Assembly (NCBI RefSeq): GCF_025398315.1
Contig: NZ_JAODOQ010000001.1
Location: 4,526,001 to 4,590,000, forward strand
Length of the DNA: 64,000 nt
Source of the DNA: Shewanella phaeophyticola
GTDB taxonomy: Bacteria > Pseudomonadota > Gammaproteobacteria > Enterobacterales > Shewanellaceae
Direction: 5' to 3'
Shown: piece by piece, positions 29,722-39,339 of the stretch
Layout of the letters: every line of letters begins with the position of its first letter
Position numbering within the stretch: the stretch's first letter is position 1
Made by a program: the position numbers and the translations under genes
Notes under the pieces: model-generated
The model's input: only the letters and a program-made list of their open reading frames with translations
Database searches by the model: none
What the model was told of the DNA's origin: nothing

Positions 29722-31064
29722 TTATGCGGAAGCTAGTCTGTATCTAAGCTTATAAAAATAATGCCAACCTAATGTCACACTGCGACATAGCATAAAGACT
29801 GACATGGCAGCCCATAAGCTGTGATTTCCCCATACTTGCAATAAGTACCAGCACGGAAAATACACTGCAAAGGTGGCAATAATCATACTGTTACGCATAA
29901 TTTCACCCTGGGCTGCGCCAATATAAACACCGTCAAATAGATAACAGCCGAATGCTAAAATGGGCATAAAAATCAGCCAAACAAGATACTGGTTTGCAGC
30001 TTGTTGTACGGCTTCTACATTGGTGAGTAATTGAATGATCTCACTACCTGCGCCCCAAAATAGCAGGCTAAATAACACGGCAATGGCTGCAGACCAATAA
30101 AAGGCAAGTTGCACGCTGTCGTGCAGTAAAGATTGGTTTTTTTGTCCAAATGCACTACCACTTCTGCTTCGGCATAATAGGCGATGCCGTCGAGAGCATA
30201 TGAGATCAGCATTAATAGGTTAAGTAACACCGCATTCGCTGCAATGATGTTGTCGCCTAACCCTGCACCGTGGAATGTCATAAAGCTGAACGCCGCTTGT
30301 AAGCACAAACTACGAATAAAAATATCTCGATTTAACGACAATAAACGGCCATAACCGTGTAGGGTTAATTGGCTAAGCCGGTGTTTTAAATTAAAGTCGC
30401 CCATTTTAGTCAACTGACGTTTAACCATAATCAAGGCTACCGAAAATGCACAGATATCGGCAATCACTGAGGCTAGTGCTGCCCCTTGGACGTCCCAATT
30501 AAAGCCGATTACAAATACTACATCGAGAATAATATTGGCGCAGTTGGCGATGATAAGTTGCCACATAGCGGCTTTAGGGGCTTGGCGCCCTAATAACCAA
30601 CCCAGTAATACCAGGTTAACTAGAGCAAAGGGTAATGACCAAATACGAATATCGACATATTGACGACAGTAAAGCATGACTTGTTCACTGGCATCACTGA
30701 GACTTAACGCAAAGTTTACAATGGGAGATTGCAATATAACGCAGGCAAAGCCTAGTGTTAATGCTAAGATACAACCTTGTAACAACAATTGCTGCTGAGT
30801 TATTTTGTCGTTTGCACCATAGGCTTGTGCAACGAGTCCGGTTGTCGACATTCTTAAAAAGCCGAGCAACCAAATCATCAGAGTTATTATGGTGCTACCA
30901 AGCGCCACGCCACCGAGGTAATAAGCTTGGCCTAAATGGCCTATCACTGCAGTATCAACAAGTCCTAAAAGTGGAATAGTGATATTTGACAGTATCATCG
31001 GTGTCGCTAATGCCAATAATTGACGATGTTTATGATGATTTAATAGTAAAGCGCTAACTGACAT
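29722..31064 (-). CDS. MATE family efflux transporter, DinF-like (frameshifted)
   Basis: About 447 residues with 12 membrane helices. It opens with ATPMILSNITIPLLGLVDTAVIGHLG, the usual start of DinF-type MATE proteins. The frame breaks at 30158-30159: restoring a third G (minus strand) turns the tail into Ala-Glu-Val-Gly-Ser-Ala-Phe-Gly-Gln-Lys, which joins the C-terminal frame 30114-29722. MATE proteins export cationic drugs using proton or sodium gradients. It is divergent from the polysaccharide deacetylase, with only 14 bp between start codons, so promoters must lie within coding sequence or one start is placed too far out. Confidence 0.88.
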
Positions 31065-31078
31065 AGGTTTGGGTAATC

Positions 31079-32170
31079 ATGGTTAAAAAAATCGTTTTAG
31101 GTTTAATGGTTGTCTGTTGTAGTTTGTTGCATTACCACGCGCATGCGGTGGTGATTTTACAGTATCATCATGTTTCTGACAGTACGCCTAAAAGCACGAG
31201 TGTGACTCCAGAACAGTTTGCAGAACAAATGCAATATTTAGCAGAAAACAACTTTACGGTGATGCCGTTAACGGATGCCGTTGATGCCATCAAGAATAAC
31301 ACGTCAATTGCCAATAACAGTATTGTGATTACCTTTGATGATGGTTACCAAAGTATTATTCAAAATGCTGCCCCCATTTTAGCATCGCATAACTTCCCCT
31401 TTACTGTATTTGTGTCGCCAGCACCGATTATTGCAGGCTATGACGGCATGATGAGCTGGCAAGACATCAACACGCTAGTTGAACAAGGTGTAACGATTGC
31501 TAACCACAGTTGGGGGCATGAGCACTTAATCCGTCGTCTCCCAAAAGAAACCACCGCACAGTGGCATGACCGAGTTGAAAACAATATTTTATCAACCGAG
31601 GCTGAGTTGCTAAAACAAACGAGCCAAAGCTTGAAGTTTTTTGCATATCCTTATGGTGAATACACTGCGCAATTAGAAGCCATTTTGGAAAAACACGGTT
31701 TTGTTGGTTTCGGCCAGCAATCTGGTGCAGCAGGAGAGTACTCGTCCATTACCGCGTTACCGCGTTTTCCGGTAGCGAATGCTTATGCCGATTTATCGAG
31801 CTTAACTGTGAAGTTTTCAAGCTTGCCGATGCCGGTAGTCAAACAAAATATTCGCGAGCCGGTATTGAAATCGGGTCAATTTCGACCCAAGTTAGTGATA
31901 ACTTTAGACACCAGAGATTTATATCCACATCAGTTGATGTGTTTTATCCAGGGGCAAGGGGCTAAAAAGCCGATTTGGTTAAGTGAGGATACTTTTAGTA
32001 TTCAAGCACCTGCAGATGTCACTCCGGGGAGGTCACGTTATAACTGTACTGTGCCAAGTAAAACCCGCACGGGGTATTATTGGTTTTCGCAAATGTGGAT
32101 TAGGCTACCAAAGATGATGGTAAGTGGCCACAAGAGTAGTCTTATCACGATGTTCAAAATAGATTGTTAG
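31079..32170 (+). CDS. Secreted polysaccharide deacetylase (CE4/NodB domain)
   Basis: 363 residues with a signal peptide ending near AHA (residue ~22). The NodB domain has the metal/base Asp-Asp in ITFDDGY, the zinc His pair in NHSWGHEHL, and FAYPYGEY. The first motif LQYHHVSDSTPKS is typical of PgaB-like secreted deacetylases. The last ~110 residues form a beta-rich domain I do not recognise. It may remove acetyl groups from an N-acetylglucosamine polymer or chitin oligomer. It stands alone, not in a pga operon. Confidence 0.88.
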   Translation: MVKKIVLGLMVVCCSLLHYHAHAVVILQYHHVSDSTPKSTSVTPEQFAEQMQYLAENNFTVMPLTDAVDAIKNNTSIANNSIVITFDDGYQSIIQNAAPILASHNFPFTVFVSPAPIIAGYDGMMSWQDINTLVEQGVTIANHSWGHEHLIRRLPKETTAQWHDRVENNILSTEAELLKQTSQSLKFFAYPYGEYTAQLEAILEKHGFVGFGQQSGAAGEYSSITALPRFPVANAYADLSSLTVKFSSLPMPVVKQNIREPVLKSGQFRPKLVITLDTRDLYPHQLMCFIQGQGAKKPIWLSEDTFSIQAPADVTPGRSRYNCTVPSKTRTGYYWFSQMWIRLPKMMVSGHKSSLITMFKIDC

Positions 32171-32189
32171 CGCCAAGCGCTAACAATCT
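32161..32189. terminator. Bidirectional hairpin spanning both convergent stop codons
   Basis: AGATTGTTAGCGC pairs perfectly with GCGCTAACAATCT across a CAA loop. The hairpin contains the stop codon of the deacetylase and that of the SCO gene, which overlap end to end. There is only a short T stretch after it. Confidence 0.65.
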
Positions 32190-32790
32190 TATTCATGTCG
32201 CTTATCAATTCACTGTTAATAATTTGCGGCAATTGTCCGGGAGTGGGCTTGGTTTTAAACACGGCGGTTTTCTCGCCGCGGGGAGACACCAACACATACG
32301 AGGCACTGTGATCTACTTGATAATCACTGTCTTCGCCAACCATTGCGTATACAAAGCCTAAGTCACGACTGAACGGAAACAACTCAGTGTGCTCTGCGCT
32401 GACGGCTTTAAACTCTTTATTGAAAAAGTTGATGTAATCGAGCCGCTTAATTTGAGTGTCACGTTTAGGGTCAGCTGACACAAACACCACTTGAAACGAA
32501 TCTGATATTTTTTTCAATTTAGGGTATGCCGCCGCCAGTTTGTTCAACGTAGTAGGGCATACATCAGGGCAGGCAGTATAGCCAATAAAAAACAAACTCC
32601 ATTTCCCCTGCAAAGACTGGTTAGTAAATTGATTACCGTATTGATCTGCAAGGGTAAAAGGCGCTAATGCTCTGGGTTGTTCAAAAACATAACTCGTGGC
32701 CAAATCAAGTGGCCGTGATTGGGTCATTTGATAAGCCATAACACCGGCAACCAGCAATACCAGCACTCCAATAACAACAAGTTTTTTCAA
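32167..32790 (-). CDS. SCO1/SenC copper chaperone for cytochrome oxidase
   Basis: About 207 residues from TTG 32790, which follows AAAGGA; a longer frame to 32841 has no conserved residues. One N-terminal membrane anchor (KLVVIGVLVLLVAGVMAYQM), then a thioredoxin fold with the copper-binding CPDVC in GYTACPDVCPTTL and the distal His in VDHSASYVLV. It delivers copper to the CuA site of subunit II. Last gene of the cox cluster, just after cyoE. Confidence 0.92.
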   Translation of the reverse strand: MKKLVVIGVLVLLVAGVMAYQMTQSRPLDLATSYVFEQPRALAPFTLADQYGNQFTNQSLQGKWSLFFIGYTACPDVCPTTLNKLAAAYPKLKKISDSFQVVFVSADPKRDTQIKRLDYINFFNKEFKAVSAEHTELFPFSRDLGFVYAMVGEDSDYQVDHSASYVLVSPRGEKTAVFKTKPTPGQLPQIINSELISDMNKIVSAWR

Positions 32791-32803
32791 TGCAAAATCC
32801 TTT

Positions 32804-33716
32804 CTATGCAACCCAAAAATAATGATCGACCAACAGCACAATAAATAACACCATCAAATGATAAATAGAAAAGGTAAACACCTTCATCGCTAAACCAGGA
32901 TAGTCATGGTATTTAAGTTGCCACGCTTTATAAATAAACCCGCAGCTGAGAATCGTTGAACCGACTAAATATACCGACCACACATACCAACTAATACCGG
33001 CAATAAGCAAGCAATGGCCAGCAAAATGGTGTAAAGCAAAATACAGGTTTTGGTAAATTCTACCCCATGGGTGACAGGCAGCATAGGGATGTCGACTTTG
33101 GCGTATTCTTTACGGCGATGTATTGCTAAGGCCAAAAGTGCGGTGGGGTCCAGGTAAAGATAATAATCACTAACAGTAATGCGTAGCCATGTAGCTCGTT
33201 AGTGACGGCTGTCCAACCGAGTAACGGTGGCATTGCACCTGCTAACCCGCCAATAACAATATTTTGCGACGTTGCGCGTTTAAGATAAGCGGTATACACA
33301 AGGGCGTAGCCAATTAGGCTGGCAAATGTAAGCCAGGCGGTGAGTGGATTAACCAAGGTATACAATACCACAAAGCCAATGAGCCCTAGCGTAACGGCAA
33401 ACACCGCGGCTTTGGTGGTGGAGACTTTACCCTTGGGTAGTGGCCTGTTGTAAGTGCGCGCCATTAAACCATCGATTTTGCGGTCGATTAAATGATTAAA
33501 AGCTGCGGCGGCACCGGCCATCATGGCAATGCCTGCCATTCCTGCAACCAGGGGTTGTAGAGGGACAATACCTGGCACGGCTAGGCACATACCCACCAAA
33601 ACGGTCAGTAGCATTAGGGCAACCACTTTGGGCTTGGTCATTTCAAAATAGGCACGCCAAGACAGAGACAGTTTTTGTTGTGGCTGGCTTAGGGTAAGAG
33701 GTTTTGTCATGGTCAA
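32804..33716 (-). CDS. cyoE: Protohaem IX farnesyltransferase (haem O synthase), two frame lesions
   Basis: About 304 residues when repaired. Nine membrane helices; the prenyl-binding motif NHLIDRKIDGLMARTYNRPLPKG is intact. The first break is at 33132-33133 (GGGCC read as GGCC), after which the sequence continues Phe-Trp-Ala-Leu-Ala-Ile-His-Arg-Arg-Lys-Glu. The second is at 32978-32979 (GGG read as GG), restoring Met-Cys-Gly-Ser-Val-Tyr-Leu. It converts haem B to haem O, the substrate of CtaA, encoded just upstream. Confidence 0.92.
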
Positions 33717-33723
33717 TCCTCGC

Positions 33724-34704
33724 TTATGCTTTACGCCACAGGGCGTAATTAATAAAAACTAAGTTGAGCAGCAAAAATGCAGCTCCTGCGTTGTGAGAGA
33801 CCGCAATTCCTAAGGGTAAATTCATTACCACATTACTGATCCCAAGGCCAACTTGCATTATGACTAACAGCAGTAATAAATAGCCGCTGTTACGCATGAT
33901 ATGCGAATGTGAATAACGTAATTTCATCGCGAGCCAAATCAACATAGCGGCGGTGACGACCGCCCAAATTCGGTGAGTAACATGAATTGTCATGCGTGTG
34001 GGGTAGTCTAAAACCCCAAATTCGAAACTGGGGTGTTCGCCTTGAAATGGCGAAAATGCATCGGCAAAGCGGAGGTTATCAACCCAGTTACCTTCGCAAA
34101 TCGGTAACGTGGTGCAGGCCAATGCGGCGTAGTTTGATGATGTCCAACCGCCTAACATAATCTGAATAATCAATACCCCTAAACACACTAAAGCCAAGGG
34201 CATTAATTTACGTGCATGGCTATCGCCGCCGGGGATCCGCAGTGGTTTAAGACGTAAATACAGTAATAACAATAAAGCAAATAAACTAAAGCCACCGATA
34301 AGGTGCGCCATCACTACGATGGGCATCAGTTTCATGGTGACAGTCCACATGCCGAGTGCGGCTTGAAAGATAATCAGTGCGGCAATAAAGCTGGGTAGTT
34401 TTTTAGGTGCGTGTGGCTGTTTAAAGCACAAAATAAGAATCGCTAATACCATTAACCCTAATGTGCCAGCTATGTAGCGGTGGATCATTTCAAGCCAGGC
34501 TTTTTCTGGCTCAATAGTCATATCTGGGAAATGCTGCTCTACTTTTGCTAGCTCATGACTTGCGCTGGGTACAGCTAAATGACCATAGCACCCTGGCCAA
34601 TCAGGACAACCTAACCCAGCATCTGACAGGCGGGTATACGCGCCCATTAAAATCACTGCGAGGGTGAATACTAAGGTGAACTTAATAAGCCTTTTTACTG
34701 CCAT
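33724..34704 (-). CDS. ctaA: Haem A synthase, COX15/CtaA family
   Basis: 326 residues with eight predicted membrane helices and conserved haem-ligand His residues in the two halves (MIHRYIAGTLG, MAHLIGGFSL, HVTHRIWAVV, VSHNAGAAFLL). TRLSDAGLGCPDWPGCYG is the family N-terminal signature with its Cys pair. It oxidises haem O to haem A for the aa3-type oxidase. It overlaps the preceding small assembly gene by one base. Confidence 0.94.
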   Translation of the reverse strand: MAVKRLIKFTLVFTLAVILMGAYTRLSDAGLGCPDWPGCYGHLAVPSASHELAKVEQHFPDMTIEPEKAWLEMIHRYIAGTLGLMVLAILILCFKQPHAPKKLPSFIAALIIFQAALGMWTVTMKLMPIVVMAHLIGGFSLFALLLLLYLRLKPLRIPGGDSHARKLMPLALVCLGVLIIQIMLGGWTSSNYAALACTTLPICEGNWVDNLRFADAFSPFQGEHPSFEFGVLDYPTRMTIHVTHRIWAVVTAAMLIWLAMKLRYSHSHIMRNSGYLLLLLVIMQVGLGISNVVMNLPLGIAVSHNAGAAFLLLNLVFINYALWRKA

Positions 34705-35255
34705 TAACCAACCCTCGATAACTTAAGCATTTTGCGTAAATCGGCAATCATGGCTTTGCCTTGGGTGATGTTGGCATCCCGACCTGCCACATCGTCATAT
34801 TGCATAATCAAACTGCCTAAAGGGTCAACAATAATGACTTGTTGTTGGGTCATTAATGCCGCGATGGCTTTATTGGCGACCACTTGCTCAAAAGGTATTT
34901 GTAATGTGGTGAGTATGCTGGTGTCGCTATGGCTATCAACCAAAATAATTGGGCTGACTCTGTCGCGGTTTTTACCTAAGGCGATGTAGCTTTGATTGAG
35001 TAGGTATAACCTGTCCTGGCATGATTGCTCACAGGCTTGTGGTAATAGATACAAAATCTGCCATGAATGTGGTTTGGGGTTGTCCATGGCTAAACTTTTA
35101 TAGTTAATGTCGGCCGTCAGTAATGCCCCTTTATTGGTTGCACCGCCTTGGTATAGCTCTAAGCTCAATACTAGTTTGGCCACCGCAATAGGTAACACAA
35201 ACACCACTAGCAATAAGATTAATGCTTTATTATTTTTTTTAGGCTGGGAGTTCAT
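34704..35255 (-). CDS. Cytochrome oxidase cluster membrane-anchored thioredoxin-like protein
   Basis: About 183 residues from ATG 35255, preceded by GAGGAG; a start at 35273 adds six residues. One N-terminal membrane helix (ALILLLVVFVLPIAVAKLVL), then a domain with a thioredoxin-like order: WQILYLLPQACEQSCQDRLYLL holds a Cys-x3-Cys pair resembling the SCO copper site, and IIVDPLGSLIMQY resembles the SCO C-terminal strand. Found in cox operons of related bacteria without an assigned function. Inferred to assist copper or redox assembly of the oxidase. Confidence 0.8.
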   Translation of the reverse strand: MNSQPKKNNKALILLLVVFVLPIAVAKLVLSLELYQGGATNKGALLTADINYKSLAMDNPKPHSWQILYLLPQACEQSCQDRLYLLNQSYIALGKNRDRVSPIILVDSHSDTSILTTLQIPFEQVVANKAIAALMTQQQVIIVDPLGSLIMQYDDVAGRDANITQGKAMIADLRKMLKLSRVG

Positions 35256-35307
35256 TGTATCTCCTCGTATCATTTTAATTGTTGTGTGTTGTTGTGTGTT
35301 GTTGTGG

Positions 35308-36123
35308 TTATTGACGTCTACATTGCCTTAAGGCTATCCAGAGCATCAGCCCTAAAAATACTGCTGCCATAGTGAACCACTGTAAGGCATATCCTTGATG
35401 TTTTTGCGCCGACAGTGGAATAGGCACCCAGGGTTGTGGTAGTGAGTATTGCGGTACAATATCTGGCTGTAATACCACTGCGGCAATATCATGATGTAAT
35501 AACTCAGCTAACGCAGGCATAGATAAATTTTGAAACCGTATTGGTTTGTCTGGGTGTATTTCAGGATGAAGTTCTTCGCTCATGGGGTTAGTTTGTTTTT
35601 GATAAACCCGGCCGGTTAATGCATATTGCCCCGCTTGAATGGGTGCTAAATCGGGTAATTCGCGGCGGTCGTTACCTGCGCCCACAAAGCCTAATTCAAC
35701 CAATATCCATGGCTGCTGTGCTGTGACTTCAAATACTTGGTAGGCAAGGTAACCCACCTGACCTTGATACACCTGATTATCGAGTAGTAACAATGGTTGC
35801 TTGACTGGGGTTGCGTTTATCGACAAACGATAGCCGGTCAGTAAGGCGGCTTCTTCAATAGCAGATGGTTCCGCCTTTGTAAGTGCCAGCAGCTGCGGAT
35901 AGTTGAGCGCAGCTTGTTGCTCACGTAATGCCAAGGTTTGTTGCCATTGTTGCTTAAACTCAGCTCGCGACAGTTGCCACAGTCCTAACTTGACCAAAAG
36001 GGTAAACACGACCAAAGTAATCAATACCAATAACACCCGAGACACACTCACACCGCCAAAAGGATCGCCTGTGACAACACCATTGATTGTTAAATTAGTT
36101 TTAGTCTCGTTGCTCGTATTCAT
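35308..36123 (-). CDS. SURF1 family oxidase assembly protein
   Basis: 271 residues with TM helices at both ends (VSRVLLVLITLVVFTLLVKLGLWQL and FTMAAVFLGLMLWIALR) around a periplasmic domain. LGLWQLSRAEFKQQ and the C-terminal YALQWFTMA are the family signatures. SURF1 helps insert haem A into subunit I. The chosen ATG 36123 has a modest AGG site; its first ~20 codons overlap the divergent DUF2909 gene on the other strand. Confidence 0.9.
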   Translation of the reverse strand: MNTSNETKTNLTINGVVTGDPFGGVSVSRVLLVLITLVVFTLLVKLGLWQLSRAEFKQQWQQTLALREQQAALNYPQLLALTKAEPSAIEEAALLTGYRLSINATPVKQPLLLLDNQVYQGQVGYLAYQVFEVTAQQPWILVELGFVGAGNDRRELPDLAPIQAGQYALTGRVYQKQTNPMSEELHPEIHPDKPIRFQNLSMPALAELLHHDIAAVVLQPDIVPQYSLPQPWVPIPLSAQKHQGYALQWFTMAAVFLGLMLWIALRQCRRQ

Positions 36124-36289
36124 AATTTTTAACCTGGGTAGAGCTTTGTTTATTATGGTTAAAGGACAGCATCAGCAATCAATGAGTCAGTATTTAGGCC
36201 GTCGTGTGTTATTTTCTGTTGTCGTGATAGTTGTGTTGCTGGTGGCCTTAGGGTTGGGCTATATTCAGCCCAACACTCGGCCTTATTAA
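36071..36289 (+). CDS. Small twin-helix membrane protein, DUF2909 family
   Basis: 72 residues from GTG 36071, which follows AAAAGGAT with a 7-bp gap. Two membrane helices (LIVKLVLVSLLVFIIFNLGRALFIM and VLFSVVVIVVLLVALGLGYI) are joined by a charged loop with LGRRVLF and end in IQPNTRPY, matching the DUF2909 pattern. These small proteins are typically found in cytochrome oxidase gene clusters; the function is unknown. It is the only gene of the cluster on the plus strand and overlaps the SURF1 5' end by 53 bp. Confidence 0.72.
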   Translation: MTTPLIVKLVLVSLLVFIIFNLGRALFIMVKGQHQQSMSQYLGRRVLFSVVVIVVLLVALGLGYIQPNTRPY

Positions 36290-36296
36290 TCTGCAA

Positions 36297-37172
36297 TTAC
36301 AACACGTACACAAAAATGAATAAGCATAACCACACCACATCGACAAAGTGCCAATACCAACTGCCCGCCTGAAAGGCGAAATGTTTATCTGGGGTAAAAT
36401 GGCCTTTAATAATTCTGAGTAACAAAATCATCAAAAACAGCGTCCCTATGGTGACGTGCATGCCGTGAAAACCCGTCAATAAAAAGAAGGTATTACCATA
36501 AACTCCTGAGGTGAGCGTGAGGCCCATTTCTTGGTAAGCATGGCTGTATTCTTCCACCTGTAATGCAAGGAATACCGCGCCTAAAATCACCGTTAAACTT
36601 AACCAGATAATTAATGGTTTACGCTTGGCTTTTTCTAAACTGACATGAGCAAAATGCAGCGTTACAGATGATGTGATTAAGATAATGGTGTTAATGAGCG
36701 GTAAGCCTGTCCACGGCATGGCTTCGGTGGTAGTGCCGTCAGGGGTTTTGATTAATGGCCATGCGGCTTCAAATGCAGGCCATAATACTTCTTGGGTCAT
36801 GGCATTGTTTGACGCGCCGCCCAACCAGGGCACTGAGATCATTCGCGCATAAAACAAGGCACCAAAAAAAGCGCCGAAAAACATAATTTCAGAAAAAATA
36901 AACCAGCTCATTCCTTGTCTAAACGACCGGTCCATTTGTGGCGAGTAGAGGCCTGCCATTGATTCGTCAATGACGGTTTTAAACCAGCCAAATATCATAA
37001 AGATAATCACTGCGATACCGGCTAATAAAATGTAGCCGCCAGAGGTTTTTTCGGTGGCTAATTGTTGAATATAATTACCCGCACCAAAGGCAATTAAAAA
37101 TAAACCAATGGCGCCAATAATAGGCCAACCACTTTGGGCTGGGACGTAATAGGTTTGATGCTTTGTTGTCAT
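36297..37172 (-). CDS. Cytochrome c oxidase subunit III
   Basis: 291 residues with seven membrane helices. Conserved segments include FGAFFGALFYARM, HFAHVSLEK and the C-terminal GFHGMHVTIGTLFL ... SWYWHFVDVVWLCLFIFVYVL. It stabilises subunit I and the proton-uptake path. It overlaps the ctaG stop by 4 bases. Confidence 0.95.
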   Translation of the reverse strand: MTTKHQTYYVPAQSGWPIIGAIGLFLIAFGAGNYIQQLATEKTSGGYILLAGIAVIIFMIFGWFKTVIDESMAGLYSPQMDRSFRQGMSWFIFSEIMFFGAFFGALFYARMISVPWLGGASNNAMTQEVLWPAFEAAWPLIKTPDGTTTEAMPWTGLPLINTIILITSSVTLHFAHVSLEKAKRKPLIIWLSLTVILGAVFLALQVEEYSHAYQEMGLTLTSGVYGNTFFLLTGFHGMHVTIGTLFLMILLLRIIKGHFTPDKHFAFQAGSWYWHFVDVVWLCLFIFVYVL

Positions 37173-37732
37173 CTTGCTGCTCCTTGCTTTGCCGATACCG
37201 CTTGCTTGTCAGTGATATCGTAAAGGGTATAAGAGAGAGTCAATGTATTAATGGACGCCGGTAAATCTGGATTCACATAAAAAATCAGTGGTAGCTCAGC
37301 ACTAGTGTCGGCTGCGAGAGGTTGTTGATTAAAGCAAAAGCATTCTGTTTTGTTAAAATATGCCGCACCTTGACCCGGCGAAACCGATGGGATCGCTTGG
37401 CCAATAATGTTTTTTGCTGACAGATTTTTAACCAGGAATTTTGCGTGGGTAAGCTCTCCCGGGTGAACGGAAATTTGGTTCACTTTGGGAGAAAACTCCC
37501 ATGGCATATCCGATTGCACCTGGGTCACAAATTCAATCGTCACAGTACGATTTTTATCAACAACGACCGCGTCATAACTGCTGGCAGTATTTTGGGTTTT
37601 GCCGTTAATCCCCAAGGTGTCGCACAGCACGTCATAAAGCGGAACCAAGGCAAACCCAAACCCAAACATGCCTATAGAACCTAAAATAAGCATGGTAAGT
37701 AATTTACGGTTTGATTTTGGCGTTGGGTTCAT
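37169..37732 (-). CDS. Cytochrome oxidase copper chaperone CtaG/Cox11
   Basis: 187 residues with one N-terminal membrane helix and a periplasmic immunoglobulin-like domain. The copper-binding motif is NKTECFCFNQQPL (Cys-Phe-Cys), and FGFALVPLYDVLCDTLGINGK is the signature just after the helix. It delivers copper to the CuB site of subunit I. The start lies 1 bp after the subunit I stop. Confidence 0.95.
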   Translation of the reverse strand: MNPTPKSNRKLLTMLILGSIGMFGFGFALVPLYDVLCDTLGINGKTQNTASSYDAVVVDKNRTVTIEFVTQVQSDMPWEFSPKVNQISVHPGELTHAKFLVKNLSAKNIIGQAIPSVSPGQGAAYFNKTECFCFNQQPLAADTSAELPLIFYVNPDLPASINTLTLSYTLYDITDKQAVSAKQGAAR

Positions 37733-37733
37733 A

Positions 37734-39329
37734 TCACTTAATCTCCGGTGGCGTCGTAAACGAGTGATATGGCGCGGGGCTAGGGATTGACCACTCTAAG
37801 CCATCAGCGGCTTGCCATGGATTATCCCCAGCGGGTTTGCCGCCTTTAATACATTTGAGCACCACCGCCAGAAAGATCAATTGCGATAAACCAAAGGCAA
37901 AGCCGCCGATGGAGACTATTTGATTCACGTCAGCAAACTGAATGGCATAGTCAGGTATACGACGTGGCATACCGGCTAGACCCAAAAAGTGCATCGGGAA
38001 AAACAACACGTTGACCGAAATAACCGAACACCAAAAATGCCACCTGCCTAGGGTTTCGCTATACATATTGCCAGTCCATTTAGGCAGCCAGTAATACGCC
38101 GCTGCCATAATGGAGAAGATGGCACCTGTCACTAGCACATAATGGAAGTGAGCCACCACAAAATAGGTGTCATGGTATTGAAAATCCGCCGGGGTAATGG
38201 CGAGCATCAGCCCAGAAAATCCACCAATGGTGAACAAAATAATAAAAGCAACGGCAAATAACATTGGGGTTTCAAAGGTCATTGAGCCTCGCCACATTGT
38301 GGCTACCCAGTTAAACACTTTTACGCCCGTCGGCACGGCAATGAGCATGGTGCAGTACATAAAAAACAGTTCGGCAAACACTGGCATACCTGTGGTAAAC
38401 ATATGATGTGCCCAAACCAGAAACGACAAAATAGCAATACTGGCGGTTGCGTAAACCATTGATGAATAGCCAAATAATGGTTTGCGGCTAAAGGTGGGTA
38501 CAATCGCTGAGATGATACCAAAAGACGGTAAAATCATGATGTACACTTCTGGGTGACCAAAGAACCAAAAAATATGTTGGAACATCACTGGGTCGCCGCC
38601 GCCTGCAGCATCAAAAAAGCTGGTGCCAAAAAACTTATCGGTAAGCACCATCGTCACCGCACCTGCAAGTACGGGCATAACTGCAATCAATAAAAACGCA
38701 GTGATTAACCAGGTCCACACAAATAGCGGTAACTTCATCCAGGGCATTCCGGGCGCACGCATATTAACGATAGTCACCACCACGTTAATCGCACCCATAA
38801 TTGAGCTTATCCCCATAATATGGATGGCAAATACAAACAGCGCCGTTGAATCAGGGCTATAAGTCGTTGATAACGGTGCGTAGAATGTCCAGCCGAAATT
38901 AGGGCCGCCCCCTTCCATAAATAACGACCCCAGTAACATGGTGAACGCGAAAGGTAAAATCCAAAAACTCCAGTTATTCATACGGGGTAAGGCCATATCT
39001 GGCGCGCCAATCATCATTGGAATTAGCCAGTTTGCCAGCCCGGTAAAGGCTGGCATTACTGCACCAAACACCATGACTAACCCATGCACTGTGGTCATTT
39101 GATTAAAAAAGTTTGGTTCAACTAACTGTAAACCTGGCTGAAACAGTTCTGCGCGTATGACCATTGCCATTGCGCCACCGGTTAAAAACATGATGAAACT
39201 AAACCATAAATACAAAGATCCAATGTCTTTGTGATTGGTGGTCAGTACCCAGCGCATTAGTCCTTTTGGGGCGCCGTGATGATGCTCATCATGGGCAGTG
39301 TCGATAGTATCGTGCGTTGTTGTGCTCAT
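37734..39329 (-). CDS. Cytochrome c oxidase subunit I
   Basis: About 531 residues from ATG 39329, after an AGGGGA site; a longer frame reaches into subunit II and is rejected. Twelve membrane helices. Haem and CuB ligands are seen in TTVHGLVMVFG, the cross-link motif FWFFGHPEVYIMILP, WAHHMFTTG and YVVAHFHYVLVTG-type sequence. It reduces oxygen to water and pumps protons. It sits between subunit II and ctaG. Confidence 0.95.
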   Translation of the reverse strand: MSTTTHDTIDTAHDEHHHGAPKGLMRWVLTTNHKDIGSLYLWFSFIMFLTGGAMAMVIRAELFQPGLQLVEPNFFNQMTTVHGLVMVFGAVMPAFTGLANWLIPMMIGAPDMALPRMNNWSFWILPFAFTMLLGSLFMEGGGPNFGWTFYAPLSTTYSPDSTALFVFAIHIMGISSIMGAINVVVTIVNMRAPGMPWMKLPLFVWTWLITAFLLIAVMPVLAGAVTMVLTDKFFGTSFFDAAGGGDPVMFQHIFWFFGHPEVYIMILPSFGIISAIVPTFSRKPLFGYSSMVYATASIAILSFLVWAHHMFTTGMPVFAELFFMYCTMLIAVPTGVKVFNWVATMWRGSMTFETPMLFAVAFIILFTIGGFSGLMLAITPADFQYHDTYFVVAHFHYVLVTGAIFSIMAAAYYWLPKWTGNMYSETLGRWHFWCSVISVNVLFFPMHFLGLAGMPRRIPDYAIQFADVNQIVSIGGFAFGLSQLIFLAVVLKCIKGGKPAGDNPWQAADGLEWSIPSPAPYHSFTTPPEIK

Positions 39330-39339
39330 TGGTTTTCCC

